Assembly: GCA_036393295.1 (NCBI GenBank)
Contig: DASWHF010000019.1
Coordinates: 1-19,474, forward strand
Direction of reading: 5' to 3'
Length of the DNA stretch: 19,474 bases
Source: DASWHF01 sp036393295
GTDB taxonomy: Bacteria; Pseudomonadota; Gammaproteobacteria; Acidiferrobacterales; UBA6901
Shown: positions 13,697-19,474 of the stretch, piece by piece
How positions within the stretch are numbered: the stretch's first letter is position 1
How the letters are laid out: each line of letters begins with the position of its first letter
Notes under the pieces: model-generated
Databases searched by the model: none
Told to the model about the DNA's origin: nothing
The model's input: the letters and a program-made list of their open reading frames with translations, nothing else
Translations under genes and position numbers: made by a program

Positions 13697-14977
13697 ATGC
13701 CGCTCCGCCTCTACCAGCTCGCCGCCAGCATCGCCAAGGAGACGCGCGTGATCCGGCGCGACCGCCAGGCGCTGCTCATCCTGTTCGTGATGCCGGTGGT
13801 GTTCGTGCTGATCATGTCGCTGGCGCTGCGCGACGCCTTCAGCGAGCGCGCCGGCATCAAGTTCGATCTGCTGATCATCGACCACGACGGCGGCGACGTC
13901 GGCCGCCGGCTCGACGAGGCCTTCCGCGATAACATCTACTTCCGGGTGGACACGCGCCGCACGGCGAGCGACGGCCCGACGGACGAGACCGGAGTGCGCG
14001 CCGCGCTCACCGCCGGCACCTACAAGTTCGCGCTCTGGGTCCCGGCCCGCGCCACGCGCGAAGCGCGCGAGCGTGTGCGTGCGGCGTTGGGGCTCGCGCG
14101 CGCACCCGCCGACCGCGAGCAGGGCGTGGCGGTGCGGCTGCTCGCCGATCCGGCGCTGCGCCGCGATCATCGCGAGCTGGTCGCGACCGCGCTCGAGCGC
14201 GCGCTCGAGGCGATCGCCGCCGGACTGATCACCGAGCAGTTCGCCGGCTTTGCCCGCCAGCTCCCGGCCGGCGCGCCGCGCCCGACGCCGGCCTCGGTGA
14301 CGATATTCGACGACGTCCGCGACGCCGCGGAAGGGGCGGATGCCGGTCCGGCGCCGACCTCGGTGCAGCAGAACGCGCCGGCCTGGACGCTGTTCGCCAT
14401 GTTCTTCCTGGTCATCCCGCTATCCGGCACGCTCATCAAGGAGCGCCAGGAAGGCAGCCTCACGCGGCTGCGCTCCATGCCGGTGCCGGGCTGGGTGGTG
14501 TTGGGCGGCAAGGTGGCGCCGTATTTCGCGATCAACCAGATCCAGGTGCTGCTGATAATGCTGGTCGGCATCCACCTGCTGCCGCGCCTCGGCGGCGACG
14601 CGCTGGTGATCGGCGACGCGCCCGGCGGCATCGCCCTGCTCTCGATCGCCGCGAGCCTGGCGGCGATCGGCTATGGGCTTGCGGTCGCGAGCTTCGCGCG
14701 CACCCCCGAGCAGGCGACCACCTTCGGCGGCATCTCGGTGCTGATCCTGGCGGCGCTCGGCGGCGTGCTGGTGCCGAAGCTGGTGATGCCGCCGGCGCTG
14801 CTCGAGCTGTCGGCGATCTCGCCGCTGTCCTGGGGCCTGGACGGCTTCCTCGCGATCTTCGTGCGCGGCGCCGACGCCGCGGCGGTCCTGCCCGAGGTGT
14901 ACAAACTGCTCGGCTTCGCCCTTGCCTGCTTCGCCGTCGCCGTGGCCCGCTTCCAGCGCGGGTTCCGCCGGGACTGA
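13697..14977 (+). CDS. ABC-2 type exporter permease
   Basis: The 426-residue membrane protein has one N-terminal transmembrane helix (about 25-43), an extra-cytoplasmic domain of roughly 185 residues, then five helices (about 229-247, 275-295, 311-333, 342-363 and 402-418). This is the YhhJ/DrrB-like ABC-2 layout. Between the second and third helices the short stretch IKERQEGSLTRLRSMPVPGW contains the usual cytoplasmic coupling motif. It starts four bases after the ATPase stop, so both are made together. In known aryl-polyene clusters export relies on MMPL/LolA-type proteins; an ABC-2 pair instead, or in addition, is a variation worth noting. Confidence 0.93.
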   Translation: MPLRLYQLAASIAKETRVIRRDRQALLILFVMPVVFVLIMSLALRDAFSERAGIKFDLLIIDHDGGDVGRRLDEAFRDNIYFRVDTRRTASDGPTDETGVRAALTAGTYKFALWVPARATREARERVRAALGLARAPADREQGVAVRLLADPALRRDHRELVATALERALEAIAAGLITEQFAGFARQLPAGAPRPTPASVTIFDDVRDAAEGADAGPAPTSVQQNAPAWTLFAMFFLVIPLSGTLIKERQEGSLTRLRSMPVPGWVVLGGKVAPYFAINQIQVLLIMLVGIHLLPRLGGDALVIGDAPGGIALLSIAASLAAIGYGLAVASFARTPEQATTFGGISVLILAALGGVLVPKLVMPPALLELSAISPLSWGLDGFLAIFVRGADAAAVLPEVYKLLGFALACFAVAVARFQRGFRRD

Positions 14978-15004
14978 GCGCCCTACGCAAGGCCGTGAAC
15001 GACT

Positions 15005-15025
15005 CAACGCAGAGACGCAGAGAAA
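15005..15025. repeat. ACGCAGAGACGCAGAG short tandem repeat
   Basis: AACGCAGAGACGCAGAGAAA contains two tandem ACGCAGAG units. Similar ACGCAGAG runs recur in intergenic DNA of many bacteria. Here it stands immediately before the GTAGGGCGGGGC element; a degenerate copy in the other orientation is at 9467-9492. Confidence 0.55.
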
Positions 15026-15037
15026 ACATTTGCCACT

Positions 15038-15114
15038 GTAGGGCGGGGCCTTGCCCCGCCGGAACGACCATAGCTACTTCACGCGCGCTATGGTGGGGCA
15101 AGGCCCCACCCTAC
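15038..15114. repeat. REP-like double hairpin, GTAGGGYGGGGC type
   Basis: Arms at 15038-15060 and 15092-15114 are inverted copies differing at two positions. In the left arm the small internal palindrome is GGCGGGGC/GCCCCGCC; in the right it is GGTGGGGC/GCCCCACC. The two changes in each arm keep the local hairpin fully paired. It lies between the exporter and ACP genes, and may separate two transcription units. Confidence 0.88.
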
Positions 15115-15228
15115 GCTCTAGCGGCGGCGCGTCGTCGGCCGGATCAGCGCGCGCGGTCGACCGGCTTTTCGCCTCCGGCCGGGGCCTGAGTTAGAATGGG
15201 GCTTGGATACCGACCCGCCCATGCTTTC

Positions 15229-15501
15229 ATGAACCCTGGCTCGCAAGACACCGAACTCAAGCAGGCGTTGAAGCGCCTGATCGTCGCGGCCTGCAACAAG
15301 GACGTCGCGCCCGAGTCGATCGCCGACGACGCGACGCTGGTAGGCTTCGGCTCCGACCTTGGGCTCGACTCGCTCGACGTGCTGCAGATCAACGTCGCGC
15401 TCACCCGGGAGTACGGCGTGCGCATCCAGGACAGCAAGCACGCGCGGCGCGTCATGAAATCGGTGAACAGCCTGGCGGATTTCATCCGGCCGGGCGGCTG
15501 A
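15229..15501 (+). CDS. Acyl carrier protein
   Basis: The 90-residue protein carries the growing acyl chain on a phosphopantetheine arm attached to S48 in the motif DLGLDSLDVLQINVAL. The flanking helices match the four-helix ACP fold, and SVNSLADFIRPGG closes helix four. The frame is open back to an ATG at 15196, but ATG at 15229 gives the normal ACP length. A possible -10 box (TAGAAT, 15192-15197) would also place the transcript start downstream of 15196. It comes 17 bases before the second ketosynthase. It is the only ACP in the window; aryl-polyene clusters normally have two, so another may lie beyond the right edge. Confidence 0.93.
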   Translation: MNPGSQDTELKQALKRLIVAACNKDVAPESIADDATLVGFGSDLGLDSLDVLQINVALTREYGVRIQDSKHARRVMKSVNSLADFIRPGG

Positions 15502-15518
15502 GGGCGCGGTTCGCGGCC

Positions 15519-16661
15519 ATGACGCGCGTCGCCATCGCCGGCAGCGGCATCGTCTCGGCCTACGGGATCGGGCGCAACGTACTGCGTGCGGGGTTGATGT
15601 CGGGGCGTCCGGCGATCACGCCGCTCACGCGTTTCCCGCTCGCATTCGCCGACCGGATCAAGCTGAACCAGGTCGACCCGGACCTGTTCCCGGAAGGCGA
15701 GACCGGGGCCCGGGCGATGATCCTCGCCGCAGTGGACGAGGCGCTCGCCGATGCCGGGCTCGGGCGCGAGGCGCTCGCCGATGCCGCGCTGCTCGTCGGC
15801 ACCAGCGGCTTTCTATACCTCGCCGAGTACGAATACCGCAAGACCTTCGCCGCCACCGGCGAGCCGAGCAGCCCGCCGCTGCGCGGCGCCGGCCGCATGG
15901 CGGACCGGATCGCCGCGGCGCTCGGCGTCACCGGCCCGGTGCTCACCCTGTCCACGGCCTGCGCCTCGAGCGCCAACGCGCTGCTGGTCGGCGCCGACCT
16001 GATACGGCGCGGGCGGGTGAAGCGCGCCCTGGTGATCGGCGCCGAGGGCCTGAGCGCCATCAGTCTCACCGGCTTCGAGTCGCTGATGCTGCTCGACCCC
16101 GAGGGTTGCCGGCCGTTCGACGCCGGGCGCGCCGGCCTGCAGCTCGGCGAGGGCGTGGCCGCGCTGCTGCTGGAGGCGGATCGGGCGGGCGCGCGCCTCG
16201 CGCTCGCCGGCGGCGCCAACCGCTGCGACATCCATCACGTCACCAGCGCCAGCCCGGGCGGCGAAGCGATGGCGGCGGTGATCGGCGACGCGCTCGCGGA
16301 CGCGGGCCTGACGGCCGCCGACATCGTCGCCGTCAAGGCGCACGGTACCGGCAGCGAGGACAGCGATCTTGCCGAAGCCGCCGCACTCAAGCGCGTGTTC
16401 GGCGCGCGCCCGCCGCCGTTCACCGCCATCAAGCGCTATATCGGCCACACGCTCGGCGCCTGCGGCGCCATGGAGCTCACCGCGCTCGTCGCCTGCGTGG
16501 AGTCCGGCCGGCTGCCGCCGGCCGCGGGATTCGGCACGCCCGACCCGGCGCTCGGCATCGCGCCGCTCACCGACTTCCACCCGCTCGGCGCCGGCCACAC
16601 GCTGCTCAACTTCTTCGGCTTCGGCGGCAATTACGCCGCCCTGGTGGTGCGCCATGACTGA
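15519..16661 (+). CDS. Beta-ketoacyl-ACP synthase, second ketosynthase
   Basis: This 380-residue condensing enzyme has a complete active site: C148 in LTLSTACASSANAL, H275 in KAHGTGSEDSD, K305 in TAIKRYIGH, and H310 in GHTLGACGAMEL, with FFGFGGNYAAL at the C-terminus. It differs clearly from the ketosynthase at 8080-9273, so it is not a recent duplicate; it may serve the first condensation or a different chain-length stage. It sits between the ACP and a Cys-less ketosynthase-like gene, which overlaps it by eight bases, giving a second KS/partner pair. ATG at 15519 fits the usual MTRVAIAGSGIVS start. Confidence 0.94.
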   Translation: MTRVAIAGSGIVSAYGIGRNVLRAGLMSGRPAITPLTRFPLAFADRIKLNQVDPDLFPEGETGARAMILAAVDEALADAGLGREALADAALLVGTSGFLYLAEYEYRKTFAATGEPSSPPLRGAGRMADRIAAALGVTGPVLTLSTACASSANALLVGADLIRRGRVKRALVIGAEGLSAISLTGFESLMLLDPEGCRPFDAGRAGLQLGEGVAALLLEADRAGARLALAGGANRCDIHHVTSASPGGEAMAAVIGDALADAGLTAADIVAVKAHGTGSEDSDLAEAAALKRVFGARPPPFTAIKRYIGHTLGACGAMELTALVACVESGRLPPAAGFGTPDPALGIAPLTDFHPLGAGHTLLNFFGFGGNYAALVVRHD

Positions 16662-17616
16662 GCGCCGGGTCTACGTGCATGCCGCGGCGGCGCTCGGACC
16701 CTGGGGCGATACCGGCGCCGATGAGCGCCGCCGGCTCGACGCCGACCCGCCGCCACTGGACCTGAACGCGCTGACCCGCGCGACGCTGGGCGCGCCGCTG
16801 CGCCAGGCCTCGCACTTCGTCGAGCTGGCGGCGATCGGCGCGCGCCTGTGCCTCGATGCGCTCGGCCGCAGGCCGCCGGACGCGGCCGCGGTCTACATCG
16901 GCACCGGCCTGGCCGAGGTGCGGCGCGCCGCGGCGCTGTTCCGCCAGGTCATGCCGCCCGGGCCGGGGCTGGCCTCGCCCTTCGATTTCATCAACGCCAG
17001 CAACAACATGGCCGCGTTCTACGTCGCCAAGGGCGCGGGCCTCGCGGCGCGCAACCTCACCGTCAAGCAGGAGGAGTTTTCCTTCGAGCGCGCGCTGGAG
17101 CTGGCCGACGGCGATCTGCGCGCCGGCGCGGTGCCGGCGGCGCTGGTCGGCGGCGTGGACGAGAACGTGCAGCCGCGCAGCGATCATCTGCGGCGCATCA
17201 CGCTGCGCGACGATCAGTGGATGGGCGAAGGCAGCGCCTGGCTGTATCTCGACGGCGATCCGGCGGGGGCGCGCGCCGAGCTGGTCGTGATCGTCGAGCA
17301 GGTCACGGCGCCGGACGCGCCGGCCGACGCGTGGGCGGCACGGCTCGCGCCGGCGCTGGCGGCGCTCAAGCGCGCCGGCGAGCCCTGGCAACTGCTGCCG
17401 GGATTCCGGCTGCGCGCGACGCAGCGCGAGGCGCTGCGCGCCGCGCTGCCCGGGATCGGACTGCGGGAGTACCTCGACCACTGCGGTTGCTACTACAGCG
17501 CCGCCGGCTTCGGCATGGCCACGCTGTTCGACGCCGCGCCGCCCCCGGGCCTCAGCCTGCACGTCAACCGCGACGCCGGCGGCCGCTGCGTGGCGGTGGC
17601 GTTACGGGCGCTCTGA
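16654..17616 (+). CDS. Ketosynthase-like partner, catalytic Cys replaced by Glu
   Basis: The 320-residue protein shares the thiolase-fold outline (AAALGPWGD, VYIGTGLAEVRRA, SPFDFINASNNMAAFYVAKG, AALVGGVDEN). Aligning its LTVKQEEFSFERAL with LTLSTACASSANAL of the preceding ketosynthase puts E141 at the catalytic Cys position. The HGTG and GHTLGA motifs are absent. It therefore cannot condense in the normal way and probably pairs with that ketosynthase as a chain-length factor or structural half. ATG at 16654 overlaps the ketosynthase stop by eight bases and starts MTERRVYVHAAAALGPWG; a longer frame to 16369 runs inside the ketosynthase gene and is rejected. Its 3' end overlaps the convergent cysC by 15 bases. 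Confidence 0.85.
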   Translation: MTERRVYVHAAAALGPWGDTGADERRRLDADPPPLDLNALTRATLGAPLRQASHFVELAAIGARLCLDALGRRPPDAAAVYIGTGLAEVRRAAALFRQVMPPGPGLASPFDFINASNNMAAFYVAKGAGLAARNLTVKQEEFSFERALELADGDLRAGAVPAALVGGVDENVQPRSDHLRRITLRDDQWMGEGSAWLYLDGDPAGARAELVVIVEQVTAPDAPADAWAARLAPALAALKRAGEPWQLLPGFRLRATQREALRAALPGIGLREYLDHCGCYYSAAGFGMATLFDAAPPPGLSLHVNRDAGGRCVAVALRAL

Positions 17617-18228
17617 CGAGCCGGTTTCCGAAATCACCCCGCGCCGGGCCAGCAGGTCCAGGACGCTCGCCACACATTCCTCCAGCGACGTCTTGTCCGT
17701 GTCGAGGATCAGCTCCGGGTGTACCGGCGCCTCATACGGGGCCGAGATGCCGGTGAAATTCCTGACTTCGCCGGCCCGCGCACGGCGGTAGAGGCCCTTG
17801 GTGTCGCGCGATTCACAGACGCTCAGGTCGCATCGGCAGTAGACCTCCAGGAAGTCGCTTTCCACCACCGAACGCCGCAACCGGTCGCGATCCGCCTGGA
17901 ACGGCGAGATAAAGGCGGCGAGGACGATCAACCCCGCGTCGACGAACAGCTTGGCCATCTCCCCGATGCGGCGAATATTCTCCGCGCGGTCCTCGTGCGA
18001 GAACCCGAGATCCGCGCACAGCCCGTGGCGCACGTTGTCGCCGTCGAAGACGTAGGACCGGCAGCCGCGCCGGTGCAGTTGCTCCTCGACGGCATGCGCC
18101 AGCGTCGACTTGCCCGACCCGGACAGGCCCGTCAGCCATATGATCACCGCGCGGTGCCCGTTGAGCTGCTCGCGGCGCCGACGCGTCACCGTGGCGCGGT
18201 GCCACACGACGTTATTCGAGTTTTCCAT
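17602..18228 (-). CDS. cysC: Adenylylsulfate (APS) kinase
   Basis: The 208-residue protein phosphorylates APS to PAPS with ATP. It has the P-loop GLSGSGKST at 34-42, FDGDNVRHGLCADLGFS at 61-77 for APS binding, the FISPF segment with S108, and KGLYRRARAGEVRNFTG at 144-160. Length is standard for free-standing CysC. No sulfurylase (CysDN) or sulfotransferase is in the window, so it may serve general sulfate assimilation or feed PAPS to a sulfation step. It ends five bases short of... the upstream gene side: the BtrH-like gene ends at 18234, five bases before this ATG at 18228, so the two are co-transcribed. Its last 15 bases overlap the convergent ketosynthase-like gene. Confidence 0.95.
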   Translation of the reverse strand: MENSNNVVWHRATVTRRRREQLNGHRAVIIWLTGLSGSGKSTLAHAVEEQLHRRGCRSYVFDGDNVRHGLCADLGFSHEDRAENIRRIGEMAKLFVDAGLIVLAAFISPFQADRDRLRRSVVESDFLEVYCRCDLSVCESRDTKGLYRRARAGEVRNFTGISAPYEAPVHPELILDTDKTSLEECVASVLDLLARRGVISETGSSERP

Positions 18229-18233
18229 GGTCC

Positions 18234-19244
18234 TTACCTCGGCAACGCCTGCTTGATGAGGCGGAAGATGCGCTCCTCGCGGTCGGCGCAGTCGCGCAGG
18301 CGGTCGGCGAGCTCGCGGTAGACCTGCGCGCCCTGCTCATGCCCCTTGCACAGCAGCGCGCCCTGCACGGCGAACTCGCGCCAGCGGTCGCCGGTCTCGG
18401 TCATCTGCCGCGCGGCCTCGGCCAGCGCCGGCAGCTCGAGTAGCTCGCTCGCTTCCTGCAGGAAGGCCGAGTACATGAAACGGAAACCGGCGCCGCCGGT
18501 GCCGATCTCCTCCTGCATGCGCACCACGCTGCCGACCCAGATCGTGGCGCGCTCCGGCCCGTGCTTGTCCGGCCAGCGCTCCATCTGCTTCGCCAGGCTG
18601 CGGATGCCGCGCACCCCGAGGAACGGCATCGGCACGTCGAGCATGCGCTTGACGGTATGGCGCAGCGCGACGCGCACCGCGCCGGGTAGGTCGGGATCGC
18701 GCGGCACGAGATCGGGATAATAGATGAGCCCCTTGGGCGCGAAGATCCCCTTGGCGAAACGCGCGCGCTTGAGATCCGGCGCCGGGCAGGTGACCGGATG
18801 CTCGGCGACCGGGTCGCTGATCAGGTAGTCCTCGCCGCGCTTGCCGTAGGCGACCAGGTTGTGGGCATTGAACTGAAAGCGCATGTCCGGCGGGAAGTAC
18901 GGCAGCCAGAACACGCAGGTCTGGAGACCCACCGGCCGGCCGCTGGCGAGGAATTCGTCGAGCGCGCGCATCCCCTGCTCGGGATTGCGGTAGCGATGCT
19001 GGCGCATACGCACGCCGAGCCGCTTGCAGACGTTCTTGATGATGGTGCGCGGCGCGTCGCGGTAGGCGGTCAGCGGAATGCCGCCCATCCGCACATAAGG
19101 CATGTGCAGAAAAAACAGCCCGCCGCCGATGCCGAACACCATCGGCTCGCTCAGGTCGAGGCCGTGGTGCCGCAACAGGCTCGCCAGCGTGCCGCTCTCG
19201 CAATGGCCGGCGTGACGGTGCTCGAAATTCTCGACGACCATCAT
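18234..19244 (-). CDS. BtrH-like protein (acyltransferase / papain-like fold)
   Basis: The 336-residue protein matches the BtrH N-terminal family: HAGHCESGTLASLLRHHG near the start, SEPMVFGIGGGLFFLHM, RPVGLQTC, and FNAHNLVAYGKRGEDYLISDP. A Cys-His-Asp set, C15, H128 and D144, sits as in C39/papain-like enzymes. BtrH itself moves an acyl group from an ACP onto an aminoglycoside in butirosin synthesis; by analogy this protein could transfer the polyene chain from the ACP. The C-terminal half is helical. ATG at 19244 overlaps the preceding gene's TGA (ATGA); a second ATG follows immediately at 19241. The frame further upstream is a shadow. Confidence 0.82.
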   Translation of the reverse strand: MMVVENFEHRHAGHCESGTLASLLRHHGLDLSEPMVFGIGGGLFFLHMPYVRMGGIPLTAYRDAPRTIIKNVCKRLGVRMRQHRYRNPEQGMRALDEFLASGRPVGLQTCVFWLPYFPPDMRFQFNAHNLVAYGKRGEDYLISDPVAEHPVTCPAPDLKRARFAKGIFAPKGLIYYPDLVPRDPDLPGAVRVALRHTVKRMLDVPMPFLGVRGIRSLAKQMERWPDKHGPERATIWVGSVVRMQEEIGTGGAGFRFMYSAFLQEASELLELPALAEAARQMTETGDRWREFAVQGALLCKGHEQGAQVYRELADRLRDCADREERIFRLIKQALPR

Positions 19245-19474
19245 CGCCCCGGCGCCGGCGGCAGCTGCTTGAGCGTCGCGATGTCGGTGGCGAGCGCGTC
19301 GGCGTAGCGGCTCAGCAGCCCGTCCGGCAGGCGCGCGAAGGCTGCGGGACGCAGGTGCCACCAGACGCGCAGCACCGAGATGCCGGCGTTGGCGGCCAGC
19401 AGCGAAGGCGTCATCTGGCAGCGCACCATATGATAGGCCAGCGGGCTCACCCGGCCGGCGGCGACGCGGGCGTG
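19241..19474 (-). CDS. 3' end of an unknown protein, cut by the window edge
   Basis: The frame runs from the right edge of the window to TGA at 19241-19243, giving 77 visible residues that begin HARVAAGRVSPLAYHMVRCQ and end IATLKQLPPAPGR. The GTG at 19450 could be a start, but the frame is still open to the edge and the residues before it look protein-like, so I treat it as partial. The segment is mainly helical, with a VLRVWWHLRP stretch; I do not recognise the family. It is translationally coupled to the BtrH-like gene by ATGA, so the two very likely act together. Confidence 0.6.
   Translation of the reverse strand, partial: HARVAAGRVSPLAYHMVRCQMTPSLLAANAGISVLRVWWHLRPAAFARLPDGLLSRYADALATDIATLKQLPPAPGR

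Noticed and set aside
12306..13751. A 481-residue plus-strand frame over the ABC ATPase gene
   Set aside because: It is in another frame from the clear ATPase with Walker A, signature and Walker B motifs, and is rich in Arg/Pro/Ala without any motif.
16369..17616. Longer version of the second ketosynthase-like partner starting at 16369
   Set aside because: The extra N-terminus lies inside the ketosynthase gene in another frame and is Arg/Pro/Ser-rich. Family similarity begins at the ATG at 16654.

Overview
The window is GC-rich (except one AT-rich pocket near 1860-1980) and looks like the chromosome of a gammaproteobacterium or a close relative. The pointers are a ribosomal rplM-rpsI pair, a Coq7-type ubiquinone hydroxylase, several families of intergenic palindromic repeats, and a polyene-type fatty-acid-synthase-like gene cluster of the kind known from aryl polyenes and xanthomonadins. 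The exact lineage cannot be read from the sequence.

Left part (1-2186), all on the minus strand: tRNA-Gln(CUG); a small four-helix-bundle (23S rRNA IVP/S23 family) gene enclosed by purine/pyrimidine inverted arms that end at the rpsI stop codon; rpsI and rplM; two gene-less copies of the same inverted-arm element; and a candidate structured small RNA (about 1864 to 1696) with its own strong promoter and a clear intrinsic terminator.

Middle part (2187-4531): a thioredoxin-fold [2Fe-2S] ferredoxin diverges from a GlcF-like two-cluster iron-sulfur protein, which is translationally coupled to coq7.

Right part (4675-19474): a two-armed biosynthetic cluster. The minus arm, in transcription order, has a flavin-dependent halogenase-like protein, a small hotdog dehydratase, an LPLAT-type acyltransferase, a ketosynthase, a ketosynthase-like partner lacking the catalytic Cys, a second hotdog protein, a ketoreductase, a family 2 glycosyltransferase and a small exported protein. 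The plus arm has an ABC-2 exporter (ATPase and permease), an acyl carrier protein, a second ketosynthase and a second Cys-less ketosynthase-like partner. After it, on the minus strand, come an APS kinase, a BtrH-like acyltransferase/peptidase-fold protein and a gene cut by the window end. Together these could build a polyunsaturated, possibly halogenated acyl chain on the ACP (KS/partner pairs, ketoreductase, dehydratases), transfer it (LPLAT, BtrH-like), possibly glycosylate it, and export it. No aryl-starter gene (AMP ligase, ammonia lyase or chorismate lyase) lies in the window, so the aromatic head group is inferred, not shown.

The intergenic spaces carry at least four repeat families: AGAGAAAAG inverted arms, CACGGGGA inverted arms, GTAGGGTGGGGC double hairpins, and a CCCTCTCCC pair. 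All four are built as inverted pairs around a short spacer.
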